NCBI GenBank assembly: GCA_949592205.1 | Contig: CATIUR010000001.1 | Coordinates: 237,354,750-237,418,749 of the forward strand | Direction: 5' to 3' | DNA length: 64,000 bases | Origin: Helichrysum umbraculigerum | Lineage: Eukaryota > Streptophyta > Magnoliopsida > Asterales > Asteraceae | Shown: one piece after another, positions 21,185 to 33,390 of the stretch | How positions within the stretch are numbered: the stretch's first letter is position 1 | Layout of the letters: the number at the start of each line of letters is the position of its first letter | The notes under the pieces: model-generated | What the model saw: only the letters and a program-made list of their open reading frames with translations | What the model was told of the DNA's origin: nothing | Database searches by the model: none | Position numbers and translations under genes: made by a program

Positions 21185-23056
21185 CAAATCATCCTCATCA
21201 AATGCTATGACCTTCTCATCTTTCTTCATGGAAGTCCTTGTAGGTTTATATGGCTTTTCTGACTTAGATTCCCTTGCATGCCTCTTTGCTGCAGAATAAG
21301 AAGTGCCACATATATCAGAGCCAGCATAAATAAAATTGATTACCTTGGCGTCCGAAGGTGGGGATCCTGCTCTAGTAGGGATTCTGCGATTATCCTGAGA
21401 CTCAGGATCCTGAACTCTGTCATGATCCTTCGCGTGATCCTTCTTTTTCCCAAGCAGATCCTTCAAGTATCCTTTGTTGAGTAGATGACTGATCTCTTTC
21501 CGGAGAGCTATGCAATTCTCAGTTGTGTGGCCGAAATCCTCATGATAGGCACACCATTTGGATTTATCCTTCCATGCATAAGACTTGTCATTCTTCTTTG
21601 GCCATCTTGCCTTGTCTCCTAGATCCTGCATGGCACACAATATATCTGTTGTATCTACAGAAAAATTATAATCATTTATTTTAGGATATTCTTCGTCATA
21701 TTCGTCAACAGCATTCACACGACGATCCTCATTTCTGGTATAAGGTTTGTTCCGGTTTGATCTGAATGAGGACGAGTCTGACTTCCTGTTAGGTCTATCG
21801 TATGCTGATTGAGTATCCACCCTCTTCTGTATCATTGCATCTTCTTCCAGTCTGATAAACCTCAAAGCCCTGTTTCTGACTTCATCGAGGTTCCTGCAAG
21901 GATTCATAACAAGATCCTCATAAAATGGGGAATCCCTTTTGATTCCCATCTTAAAGGCTTGTACGGCAGTAGGCATATCCAAATTAGGTATGTTCAAGGA
22001 TTCTCCCCCGAATCTCCCTACAAAATCTCGAAGAGACTCGTTAGCTTTTTGGACAATTCTATATAGATCAGTTGTTAATTTTTCAAATGTCCTACTGCAA
22101 GAGAATTGATTATTAAATAAATTAACCAAATGAGCAAATGAAGTAATAGAGTAAGGAGGAACGTTCAATAGCCATTTTAGCACCGATCCTGTGAGAGTAG
22201 CGCCAAAGCCCTTGCATAAATATGCTTCTTTAAGATCAGAAGGAATCGGAATGATTTCCATCCTCTCCCTGTATTGCGCAATGTGCTCCTCAGGATCCGT
22301 CGTTCCATCATACAGCTTCATATTGGGTGTCTGAAATCTCTTAGGGATCTCGGCATCACAAATAGGTGGTGCAAATCTCGAGATCCTGTGCGTCATTGGT
22401 GCAACTTCTGGAATTGGTTGTACAACTCCGGGGACGCTTGATATCATATCCTTCAATTTCTGTATTTCTCTCGCCATCATAGGACTAACTCCAGGATCCT
22501 GAAAATTGTTAGTCCCAACAGTATTATTAGAGGTAAAATTATTGAACATGTTACCACTGTCAGGAGTCCTGTATGAGGATCCTGGATTAGATTGTTGACC
22601 CCTTGATGTAGAAACTCCTGTAGCAAATATTGGATCTGGGATCCTAGTGCTCCCTTGCATAGATATGAAATCTCCTTGATGTTCCGCTGATGGAGGAGTG
22701 CCAAAATCAAGGATCCTGCTTCGGATAGGAGTAGTAACTTGAGAAACCAGAACATTGCTCCTAGTCCTCATGACCTCCACATCCTTTCTCAGGATTTTGT
22801 TGCTTCTCGCCACTCGTTGAAGCTGCTCCTTAACCTGCGTAAACATAGACACGATATCCCGGTTAGCAATCATAACAGGGTCTGGATCCGATAAGAATCC
22901 AGCCCCCATAGAAGTGGATCCAGCCGACGAAAGCCTTTGATAGACATTTTGCGGCTGTTGTTGAGATGATGTGAGAGGTGGAGCAGGAGGAAGAGTAGTT
23001 CTAGCAGACGATGATGATGGCATGGTGGATGATGTAGATCGTCCTTGGCTCGACAT
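21185..23056 (-). CDS. Gypsy gag, Tat type
   Basis: The frame is open from 23179, but the first sensible ATG is at 23054-23056 (MSSQGRSTSS); upstream codons come from the primer site and leader. A disordered Ser/Gln-rich N-terminus is followed by the retrotransposon gag core (PNMKLYDGTTDPEEHIAQYR, then VLKWLLNVPP and FNNQFSCSRT) and a C-terminal zinc-knuckle-like CAYHEDFGHTTENC typical of this lineage. About 624 residues, ended by TAA at 21182-21184, which is probably a point mutation since protease continues in frame. Unusually rich in the GGATCC motif that also fills its LTR. Confidence 0.85.
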
Positions 23057-23130
23057 TTTTGATAGAAATTTTTGGAAAAAATGACTCAACAAGGATTTCA
23101 ACAAAAATTTGATCAAGCAAAACACCAATT

Positions 23131-23148
23131 GCCCCACGGTGGGCGCCA
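23131..23148 (-). other. Gypsy primer-binding site
   Basis: The minus strand reads TGGCGCCCACCGTGGGGC three bases from the LTR edge. This sequence is common as a primer site in Tat/Ogre/Retand-type plant gypsy elements; I recall a tRNA-Arg assignment but cannot check it here. Confidence 0.8.
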
Positions 23149-24796
23149 AATTGTTTTGGTCAAAAATTACTAAAAGCAATTAAGTGATCAAAAATTAGTT
23201 TGTGAGGTCAGGTGTAAAAATTACTATCAAGATAATTACGCCTTTACACGATTATCTCTATTAGTAAGTCAATATTTTGTGTTAAAAAGATTGATTTAAT
23301 CCGTGGATCCTTGTTGAACAAACGTTTAAATATCAAAGTTTGAGTATAAATTAAAGATAACGACAATGTTGACGATAAAAATGTGAACAGAATGCTACGG
23401 AAGCAATATAAATGACAAGTAAATAAAGTCGACACGATGATCTACGAGGAAAGCCCTTGATCAAGGTTGATCGTCGGCACAAAACCTCGGGAAGGATCAA
23501 ACGATCCTTGCCTTTGTTAATCTTATAAAAATGAAAGTAATTGATTACAAACTAAGAGCACAAGGATGATCGGCTAGGTGAATTTGTGTGTGATTTTAGC
23601 TAAGTGTTTATGAAATGATCGTAAACGAGAATGAGAGCAGAGTGTGTGAGTGTTTTCAGGTGAAAAAATAGCAAGTATTCGTTTTTCTAAATGATCATCC
23701 GAGCCTCATTTATATACTGTAACACCCCCAAATTTACTGTTTAGCGGAAGCATAAATCGGGTGTTACTAATCAAATATCAAAGCACACAAGATATAGCAA
23801 ACGACTCTATATGTGTCGTTTTAACAAAATATATTAATATAAAAGTGGTTTACAACATTTAAAACTGTACATAGCTCGTGTTCGATCAAATGAGAGATTT
23901 CAGTACATAAGTACTTGTACAAAATATACTAATGCAAGAAAATCTCTAAGGTCTGCATGCTGACTCGAGCTATAGTAATCCTGTGGCAGTCCAATCTACT
24001 GCTGGGTATCTGTGATACATGCTAAAATGGGTCAACTAAAGCTGGTGAGCTCACAGGTTTGAAATCAGATAAGATAGTATGAACCGCAAGATTTAAGTAA
24101 AGATTTGCATCCAGCAAATAAGTAGTAGTGTATACAGCCATGAGCACATAGTCTGAGCTTAACTTGAGGGTCGGGTCCCATATAGAGAATTCCGAACGAG
24201 GTGCCTCCACGAGTGCCTAATCCACACTCGTCTGAACAATTATTAGTACGTCCATTTAACCAGTTAGTGCATGCTAACCCGGACGAGGAGGGTCAATCCT
24301 ATATGGTACCATATACTAATAATCACGCTACAATGTATTACCAAACTATGCTGACGGAAGACTTTGAAATGATTAGTGGAAAACAACTCATGTAGTATAT
24401 TGTAAAGTTTGTACTTGCATTCACATGTTAAAAATAAGCATTGAATCACACCCCTGAGTAAAAAGCGACAAAAGAGGGGCTATGAGACTCACCTGAGTCT
24501 TGAGCGTTTAGTCAATAAATGTACGATGCTTAATGAAGCAATGAGATGTCCGCAGACCGATAACCTGAGGGTGTCCACGACACGCGATGGTTATTAATAT
24601 GAGTAGGTAGTTACAAAGACTACCTTTGTAGTTGTTTGTTCAACTATAATGTCCAAATGACCACGATTTGGTTGTTTGATTAACTTGTATTTTGTAAACG
24701 TGTACGGCCCGTTGGTGATTAGTTGTAGTAATAATCTTAACATTATTATTTTGATTTCAAATAGTTATACTTAAAAAGTATTTATAAACTTTAGGT

Positions 24797-24885
24797 GACG
24801 GGGGTCCGGGGGCAGCGCCCCTGGTAAGCGGGGTTCCAGGGGTGGCAACCCCTGGCGGGGTCTAAGGGGCTGGCCCCTGGTTGGG
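24797..24885. repeat. GC-rich self-complementary block
   Basis: Several short hairpins in a row: GGGGCAGCGCCCC, CCAGGGGTGGCAACCCCTGG and GGGGCTGGCCCC. Such GGGGC/GCCCC blocks recur in plant LTRs; the function is unknown. They contrast sharply with the AT-rich surroundings. Confidence 0.75.
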
Positions 24886-25033
24886 GTCGAGATGCAAGTC
24901 AGCTCGGAAAATTTTTATTTCTACTAAATTGCTTTGGTGAAAAACGCATCTGGACTTGAATTTGGATGAAATCAAGTGATAAAATTTAGGTCTCGACACT
25001 TAGTAAAAATGGTTTGTAAACATTCTGTTTTCA

Positions 25034-25445
25034 GCGTCACTTATAGCGACACTCAAGGGTTTAGGCGAAACTTAGGAAGTGTCGCATGAAATGACGGATT
25101 CTGATTAATGGCGTCAATTGTGCAAGTGACGCATAGAGGGCGACACTTAAGGAAGTGTCGGCTGTAAGTGTCGGTACAAGTGTCATGAGTCACTAAGGTT
25201 AGTGACGGGTGAAATCAGTTCTCGATTGTAGGCGTCACTTAAACAAGTGATGCTATAAGTGTCGGTTTATAGTGACGGGTATTGAATTTGCGACACTTAG
25301 GCAAGTGTCGGGAAAAGGGGGTTTTATGCGGCACTTAGGCAAGTGACGCAGAATTAGTGCTTTTAGCGACACTTAATGCGTCACTTAAGTGACGCACGAA
25401 GTGACGCTATACTGCAGTCGTCGTTGCGACACTTAAGTCTGATGA
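25034..25445. repeat. GTGACGC / GCGACACTTA motif array in solo LTR
   Basis: About twenty-five copies of GCGACACTTA, AAGTGTCG, CGTCACTTA and AAGTGACGC in both orientations, including the palindromic join GCGTCACTTAAGTGACGC near 25378. It is analogous to but different in sequence from the copia CGACGTCG array. Confidence 0.8.
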
Positions 25446-26978
25446 CGGAATTTTGAGCCAAAAACGAGTTTTCCGGCGACCATTTGGTCCGATTCTTTTA
25501 CCCAACCCATATTTGGACATTACAAGTTATTACAAACCACAAACAAGTAAAAATGAGTAAAATCGATGAGTTTCGGGATTTTGTCGGAAACTGACAAATC
25601 AACGCCGTGAGAATCCGAAAAGATAGAAACGTAGATCGTGACGCGGTGGTTCTTTTCTTCCAAACGAGCTTGGTGGTTTGATGTCGTTTTGTGGTGTGAT
25701 TTAGTGATTTAATGGTGATGGTGTGTGTTTGTTTTAGAGAGAAAATGAAAGAGAGAGAAAGTGGGGATAGATGATGATGATGATGAAATGAGGGAGTGGG
25801 GTGGGATCCCCTCCCTTTGTGGCTAATTTTTCGGTGGGGGCCCACCGAAGTGTGGGTCTCCACCTCTTGCTCTGTGTATTCGCGCTCGGTGCGGTGTTCG
25901 TTTCCTCGATCGTTTAAACTTTAATTAATTATTTTATATGTTTTAAAGTACGAATAATTTCTCGATATTTTTATTGAAGTATTTTTTATCAAATACTTTA
26001 TATTTGAGTTATAAAATTATAACTTTAGCTTGTTTCGTTTTGTTTGCGCGTTAAATCCTTTAATCGCGAAGTTGAAGTTTGTACGACACGAAGTGTATAT
26101 GAAATATCATCAAAACAATATTTTAATTACGATAGTATTATTAGATAATGTTAAATTACTTGATAAAATTGTTCACCAACATCCGTATTTATTGAACCAA
26201 ATTGTATTCAATTTAAATAGCGTACGATTTAATCAAATCGCATAATCGTATATATTCAACAATATATATTTCGATACATTAATTAGCCTAACACAGAACC
26301 AATTACATGTATTTACAATTGATTAGGCCCTAATTAATACTCCTAATTTGACGGGTGTCACATATACTAGCAGCGTTTAACAATAATTCCGAAATATCAG
26401 GGATCCTCCGAGGAATGATGAAGACCTCCAACGTTTCTTTTGACTCTATTCCACACGTGCATAAGACTTCGTCTTCATGGAATCGTATCAGATCCTCTTC
26501 ACGTAATCCGGAGCATATCTCATTAACGCGTTTCTCCTAAGACCTGGTCAATACTTAAGAAAAATAAACGTGTTATATAGTTCATGATCCTTAACTAAGA
26601 TAAGTCCAGGATCCTGAGCTATGTGTACTCCGAGATTGATCATAGTATCCTTAAATAAACATCTTCGTGGTCTAGGATCCTGCATAATTATGTTAGATAA
26701 ATATATCCTGAATAGGATCCTGCAAGACAAATAATAAAGATACTCCCAGGATCCTCAGTTATATCCGTGATCCTGAATGTAGACTTACAAACCATCAATA
26801 TCCTTTGATACGAATAATTAATGTAAACAACTTTCATACCTGAGTAATAGTATTACGATGCTGGCAAGGATCCTGCAAAGTTAGGTAAAAATCTACCCAC
26901 AACAGTTTATATCTATATAAACGTTGAACCTTGTCAAAGAGATGATTAATAATGAAAACAAGCGTTTGTAAACAAGAT

Positions 26979-27986
26979 TGTTCCAAAAGTTTAAGTAAAA
27001 TGTAAAGTATTTTCAGGATAATGCAAGTTATGCAATAAAAATATGATTACAATCAATAAATATGCATGAAACGGACTGATAATGCAAATTTTATAATAAA
27101 AATGTGTTCACAAGTGAGATAAACGTGAATACTAATAAGAAATATGAGTAAAAACCATGATAATGCAGGTTTTATGATCAAAAGATCAATAAAATGCAAA
27201 TTAAACGATGAAAATGTAAAGTAAATGCGATCGACACAAGGATATACGAGGAAAGCCCTTGATCTTGTTAGATCGCCGGCATAAAACCTCGGGAAGGAAC
27301 AATCGTTCCTTGCTTTTGATGATTTTAATACGTAAACTCAGGATAATTACAAAGAGAGAGCGCAATGATGATCGAACTAAGTCTTTTTGTGATAAACGGG
27401 ATGAAAAAGATGAAGTGCAGGTGTCTTTGATCGTGTAAATGTAGTACCAGAGTGTTAGTAGTGAGTGTCAAGTGTCCCTATTCGATCATATTACCTCCAA
27501 TTTATAGTAAATACAATATAACTAATTTTCCGAAAAATCAGGGATCCTCTGGAAATATCCGGGATCCTCGGGTCTTCCACCTTGACTTGTTATTAACACG
27601 TTTTCTTGACTTCTTCCAGGCCTTGATCCGAAAGTAATGATAGGATTAAGCCACATTTTACTCCTGCAAGACTTGGTCAAGATACATAACGGTCAAATTA
27701 AGATTGGTGATGTTTCACCCAGGATACCGAATATATCCTGGATCCTGATCACCCGGGATCCTGAATATCCAAGATCCTGAACATAAACTGACAAATAAAT
27801 ATTAGTAACATCTTATCCCGAGATACTTAATATATCCGGGATCCTGACCATTCGAGATCCTAAACATATGTAAGACCCTGAGTATATCTGTGATCCTGAG
27901 CCTATCTAAGATCCTGGGTATAATTTTAAATAGTAACAACAAACTTCAGGATCCTATATCCTGACTATAAAATTTAGCCCCAAACA
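26979..27986 (-). repeat. Second, diverged LTR of the same gypsy family
   Basis: From about 27195 to 27986 it parallels the gypsy 5' LTR: the acgaggaaagcccttgatc block at 27248, the ttccgaaaaatcagggatcctc block at 27523, a dense run of GGATCCTG motifs, and an end CCCCAAACA at 27986. The TATA-like TATAAAT is at 27500-27506 on the minus strand. The inner start (TGTTCC at 26979) is uncertain and no primer site adjoins it. It could be a solo LTR or the remnant of an older element into whose edge the gypsy inserted. No TSD was recognised. Confidence 0.6.
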
Positions 27987-28485
27987 GTTATTAGCATGAA
28001 TCGTTCTGATCTATTATCGAATGTGATCTAACCTGCCCAATTGCCCATTTTTCCACGGGTCCTAATAAAGCTACCCCTTTTTATACTTTTTCCCATTTCC
28101 TACCCCCCTCACCCATCTAATCAATCACATCATACTTTTTTTTAATTTTCTGGGTATACCCCCTATTTTTCTAATTCCTACCCCTGTTTATTTTAAAACT
28201 GAACCTGATTCTGTATTGAACTGGACCGATCATAGATAAAACTGAACTGAAAAAGGACTGAATGGGGACTAGAGGTGGGCCAGGAGGTATCCCCTGTAAT
28301 TTGGGGGGTGTCTTCGTAATTCCCCCTTTTCCACGTGTATCGGGTACTAAATTAGTACTCTGTTTTGTTGGAATTTTGGTGTTCTGAAAATTGAACCCAG
28401 TACTTTGTTTTGACTTTTGAGTTTAATATATATCCTGTATTTCAGTACCTGCTGTTCTTTCTTGTTTGGGTCTTTTATCGTATTA
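27987..28485. other. Unassigned spacer
   Basis: Pyrimidine-rich, low-complexity sequence (cccccctt-type runs at 28080-28200) with no ORF and no recognised repeat. Confidence 0.5.
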
Positions 28486-31400
28486 CTAGTTTTAAGACCC
28501 GTGAAAACACGGGATTTTGTTAGAAAATATAAAATTTAAATTTAAATTAGTATTTTGTTATACAAAATACTTTGAGATTGGTATATGAAAACTATAATAT
28601 TAATTTTAGCAGAACTTTATATGAAGTATGTAAAGAAATTAATTACCGATAGTTAGTAGTTGATAACATTAATGATTACAATAGAAAAAGTTTGTAAAAG
28701 AAGATCATAATATTTAAACTATAACACGAATAAAAATATACATTTCATTGATAAAACTTAAACTTAATACGGAAAATGATTACATAATAGATTGAAAGTA
28801 GTTGATAAACAGATTATTTCGTAAACCTGACAACATGTTTACATTATTAAGATTATTGAAGGTTTTGTATAACATGAATAAAATACTGCTTGTCATGATT
28901 ACTTTTCTGGATCGAATGAAGCAAGCCTTCAAAATCTATAATATGAACTTTTTCCATATCCAAGTGTAATTTTACATATCCAAGTGGTATACTTTGGGCA
29001 GCGTATGGGCCGATTATTTTAACTAAGCACAATGGGCTGCTTATTTTATCAACATACAAAATATAGAAAAGTTCATATTTTTTTAAGAAAAAAGCATAAT
29101 GAGCCACTATATATAACCATCATTGTTACCTACTTACAGATGCAACCACATCCCATACTGCAGATTCAGGTACATTTTTATATAGTGACTGCTAACTCAA
29201 AAGCACAGCTACCAAACACTTAACATTTACATTTCCATAAAGTTTTCCATATACTCTAATTTCAAAGCTTTACAATCATATAGAAGTTCGTCGTGAATCA
29301 TTTGAATATGTACCTGAAGCAGCAGTAGCTAAAACAGCACCTTTGAAATAATACAAAGCAATCTCAACCATTATCAAACTGTAAACTATTAAGTAGATGG
29401 TCAGAACGGAACACACACAAAAAGTAACAAAATTAAACATAAAAAGCCCTATGATAACTTAATCAAACACTAAAGACAAACACAAATGTTAAATAGAAAC
29501 ATCACCGATATCTGCAAGTGTATAAAACGATTGAACCTTTAGGCAAGATGTATTAAAAAGTTAGAAATAGAGGTGGCAATATGGTCGGGTCAGAGGGGTT
29601 AGTAACATATAAAAAATGGGTGCAGGTGAAATCCAATAATCTTCTTTGATAAAATTTGGATTGGATTGACCTAAACATTGGTGCAAACCACAAGAAAAAA
29701 TGTAACGCGGGATTCACTTTAAAGTGATGTATGCAATTTACTTTCTCTAACTATGAAGTACGCAAATGCTTGTAACTTGTGATTTCTGACCAAATTATGC
29801 AGTTTGTTGCTTAAAGTGGTAACAAAATAGTATGTATATTGCTCTATGGACACACCTTTCAACATGTTTGACATGTTCCCCATTTAACTAATTTTTAGGT
29901 TTGACCCGTTGCTGATAATACACAACCTTGGTCGACCCATTCAAAAGTAAATGGGTTAAAATGACCACATTTGATTAGAAGACATGGTAACAAATTACCA
30001 GGTTGCTGAAGTAGAAACCAACTGTTGTGAAGTAACACGAAAGCATGCGGAAAAATCAAAGCGGCGTCCGAGCCGGTAGATATAACGACTAAGTATTTGC
30101 TCACTGTTCCCATTTGCTACTTTTGCTTCAAATTTGGAGATCTGGTTGAGACTTACATCACGACCTTTACCAACTTGCATGTACTCAGTAACAAATATGT
30201 GAAATTATGTACAAATATAAGATTCGATCATTCAATCATAGTAGTTCATGGATATGAAGTATGAAATAAAACCGTAACGACAAAACTTAGTTACTTACAT
30301 AACCGAAACCCACTAAGGCATGATTTAATCCAACTAACAATGAGGTGGATGATTGGGGAGTGACAACATAAAGCTTCAACAAAAATAGCACAAATCAAAT
30401 CACTACAATATAAAATTAAATCCTTAAAAGTGAAAAAAAAAAAAATTAAGAAAATACTACCTGGTGTATACTGAAGACCCTGATACGTAATCTTCTGTCT
30501 TTAATTTAATAGCCAAGATGCATAGTCTGCTAAACAAAAACAAATTCATCTCCGTCATTTCATCGAACACCTCGCGTGCATCCAAAAATATACAAATCTT
30601 TTACCTTATATAACAATATTATAACCCGCGTAAACAATCGAAAGGCAACACCTTCGAATCCAAGTCCATAATCTATTAGTAAAATTTATAGATGATCAGA
30701 ATCAATATGAAATCGAAAGGAGAAGATTAGCAGAACTTGTTCAGTCTACACCCGATAACATCTTGTGTGATTCTTCTTCCATAAATAGCTGCAAAAATAA
30801 GAATGAGTGCAAAAATGTAAATTTAAAATACCTTTAAGCTCATCGTCGGAGAAGAAGATTTGAGAAACATAAATAAATATTTTCAACTTCATAGCTGATG
30901 ATGGAATTGGGAATGGAATTACATACCTGCTGTTGTAGAAATCTAATAGAAATGGTAATACAACGATCATCCATTCTTTATCTTTTTGCAACAAAAATCG
31001 AAAAAAGATGTGTGTGAGAAGACAAATTAAAAAGATGAAGATATGTGGGTGAGAAGACAGAGAAAAAAGATAAAGCTAAAGAGGCAGAATGAAGAATGAA
31101 AAATACAATACGGAATAAATGAATTGGGCAGTTCAAATTTTGGCAATGGCATCGGTTAGAGGTAAGCCAATGGTGAGAGAGAGGCGTGATATTGGTGGTA
31201 GTGTACCCAATCAAATACTATAAAAATATGCATGCTTGTATTGGAACTCACATTAATTAAAAAGAAATAAAAAATAAAAGATTTTCTATATGAAATTAAT
31301 TTTCGAGAATTACTTTTAGCCATTTATTTAATTTACTACAAAATGATTTTTAACCCATTTTAAGAGCTTTTTATTACATATTAATGACATCATCATTTTA

Positions 31401-31497
31401 ATCACAACTTGACACATTAGCATGAAAACCTATCTCATAACTCTCGCCAAATCAGCTTCATGACATCAACGCAAACCCCCTTTATTAGATAAGAAGA
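28486..31497 (-). mobile_element. Helitron, non-autonomous (about 3.0 kb)
   Basis: On the minus strand the 3' end reads CCCGTGTTTTCACGGG, eight bases, then CTAG at 28489-28486 followed by host T, the canonical Helitron hairpin and CTRR end. The 5' end TCTTCTTATCTAATAAAGG starts at 31497 after host A; an alternative start is 31489. Subterminal GATGTCATG and GCTGA blocks match the Helitron at 42176. There is no Rep/helicase ORF. Short ORFs inside (e.g. 28853-29107 and 29995-30180, minus) resemble nothing I recognise. The 5' boundary is less sure than the 3' end. Confidence 0.7.
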
Positions 31498-32459
31498 TAT
31501 TCCTATCTTATTTATTTATTGAAAATAGCAACAACCTACTGATTTCTATTCTTGGCAACATTTACCATGATTGTTATCACTGATAGTTTTGCTCTTATTG
31601 ATCTTATAGGGCCTGCCACCATGCTTATTTCAGTTCAGTTTAAAGCTTTAAGTCTAATCCTCCCTCAATTTCAAATATCTTGTCGCACCAACGTAATCCA
31701 CCAGTTGCGCTATACATACGTCGCCGCCACCATAATCCACAAGTCGTTGTCACCGGAATACGCCGGAAAGAAATCGATGTGAACAAAATTCTGGCGGTTA
31801 CGAGCTTCAAACTTCCGGCATTGGAGCCTATTTCGAAAACGACAAGTAGATTCAAGTATCGGAACACCTAACACATCTAATCTCTTGCGTTCTTTAAAAC
31901 CAAAATCAGTTACAAATAGACAAACTCTTTTTGAAATCTCCGATTTAGTAGCGGTGGTCCAATTGTGAAATCGGAATGAGCAAATTTATGTGGTTTTAAA
32001 GTGTGTTCGAAATGACACATGCTGAGTCAAATTTCGTTGCGATTTTAAGTAGATTAATTCTTTGGGTGAAAATGGAAAGAGGAATTGGTGATGCTACATG
32101 GGAAATGAAGAAGATAGAAAATGTAACTACTAGTGTAAAGTTTCATAAGCATCATTAACTTGTATTGTACAACTCAATGGTGCATATACAACAAATTCTT
32201 TTTAAAGAAAAAGATCTCAGTGGAGTGAATGAGGAAATGAGAAGGCTTTTGATTAAATTACAAAGACTAAAGTACTAAAATGTAACAAACGTGTTCAAAT
32301 CGTTGAGATGTCTCACTAATGGTGACAACAAGTAGTTTTTCTTGAAAGATTTTTGCATAATTAGCAATTTCAATTCAAAAATAAATATATAAAATTAACT
32401 GCATTGTAGTTTCTAAATTCACTTAAGTTAAAAAATAATGTAATGTTTTTATTAAAACT
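31498..32459. other. Unassigned intergenic DNA
   Basis: AT-rich, no supported gene. A GC-richer patch at 31650-31870 is open in several frames (75 codons minus, 76 plus) without recognisable similarity. Confidence 0.5.
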
Positions 32460-33390
32460 ATAATGTAGTGTTTTTAGTTGATGTCATAGTACATTTTTTG
32501 TATGATGAAGTGTTTTAGATTAAACTCGTAATACACCTTTTTTTTAAATTTAACAATGATGCAATTTTAAACCATGATGTAGTGAGCTTAAATCAATAAC
32601 ACAATGTGTTTAATCCTATGATGTAGTGTGTTTAGCCTCACGGTGTTTTTAAATCCATGATGCAGTGTTTAGTCTCAAGTATAGTGCAATGTTTTAGTTA
32701 CAAAAACCATGATGCCGTGTGTTTAGACACACAATGTAGTGTGTTTAACCTTACGATGCAGTGTACTCATGATGCATTATGGTTAAACATATAGTGCAAT
32801 GTTTTTTTTATAAAACTATGATCCAGTGTGTTTAGACCCATGATGCAGTATGTTTAACCATATGATGCAGTGTTTTATCTATAAAACTATGATGTAGTGT
32901 GTTTAGATACACGATGTAGTATGTTTAACCTTATGATGCAGTGTGTTTAGATACACGATGTAGTGTGTTTAACCTTATGATGCCGTGTGTTTAGACACAT
33001 GATGTAGTGTGTTTAACCTTATGATCATGTAGTATGGTTAAACGTATAGTGCAATATTTTTTTTATAAAAACTATGATGCAGTGTGTTTAGACCCACTAT
33101 GTAGTGCGTTTAACCCTATGTTGCAGTGTGTTTATTTATGTCACTATGATGCAGGTACATTTAGATACACGATGTAGGGTGTTTAACCTTATGATTCAGT
33201 GTATTCATGATGTAGTATGATTAAACGTATAGTGCAATGTTTTTTTTTTTTTTTTTATATAAAACTATGATCAAGTGTGTTTAGACCCACGATGTAGTGT
33301 GTTCAACCCTATGATGCAGTGTTTTTAAATCAATGATGCAGTGCATCCACGATGCAGTGTGGTTAAAAGTATAACGCGTCATTTTTATAA
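32460..33390. repeat. Degenerate minisatellite, unit about 22 bp
   Basis: More than thirty imperfect copies of a unit near GATG(C/T)AGTGTGTTTARAC, alternating between gacacacgatgtag and aaccttatgatgcag forms, so a 44-bp higher-order period is visible (e.g. 32930-33040). Interspersed poly-T runs and private deletions show it is old. It has no coding potential. Confidence 0.85.

Larger units (their letters stand above)
23718..26362 (-). mobile_element. Solo LTR, probable chromovirus (Tekay type), 2645 bp
   Basis: Begins TGTAACACCCCC and ends GGGTGTCACA, flanked by a perfect 5-bp duplication TATAC (23713-23717 and 26363-26367). No primer site, polypurine tract or coding domain inside, so it is a single LTR left by recombination. 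TGTAACACCC ends and a length above 2 kb fit Tekay-type chromoviruses. The CT-rich leader-like region near 25870-25680 on the minus strand suggests minus orientation. It contains a G/C-rich hairpin block (24797-24885) and a CGTCACTT/AGTGTCGC array (25034-25445). Confidence 0.8.
9494..26904 (-). mobile_element. Ty3/gypsy LTR retrotransposon, Tat/Ogre/Retand type, nested host element, partial
   Basis: Read on the minus strand: 5' LTR (26904-23152, itself interrupted), primer site (23148-23131), gag, protease, reverse transcriptase and RNase H, the last split by the 9-kb element at 10021-19081 and then cut at 9494 by the copia. Integrase and the 3' LTR must lie left of the window beyond the copia. 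The gag knuckle CAYHEDFGHTTENC, the protease ILIDGGSSVNI and the RT start CVDYTDLNKACPKDPFPLP are typical of the Tat branch. Two in-frame stops (21182-21184 and 20720-20722) and three insertions show it is the oldest layer. Confidence 0.88.
23152..26904 (-). repeat. Gypsy 5' LTR, interrupted by a solo LTR
   Basis: Starts TGTTTTGG on the plus strand at 23152 and ends CCCACAACA at 26904. Without the insertion at 23718-26362 and one TSD it is about 1.1 kb. Minus-strand U3 (26890-26390) is studded with AGGATCCTG motifs. The TATA-like TATAAAT lies at about 23709-23715, so the inserted LTR now separates the motif array from the promoter. The segment at 23430-23520 (acgaggaaagcccttgatc) has a homologous partner at 27230-27330. 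Confidence 0.8.

Noticed and set aside
25498..25863. 121-codon minus ORF in the solo LTR
   Set aside because: CT-rich leader-like sequence; low-complexity His/Ser/Leu composition and no homologue that I recognise.
28853..30180. Short minus ORFs within the first Helitron considered as captured genes
   Set aside because: No family recognised and no exon-intron logic visible; capture is possible but unsupported.
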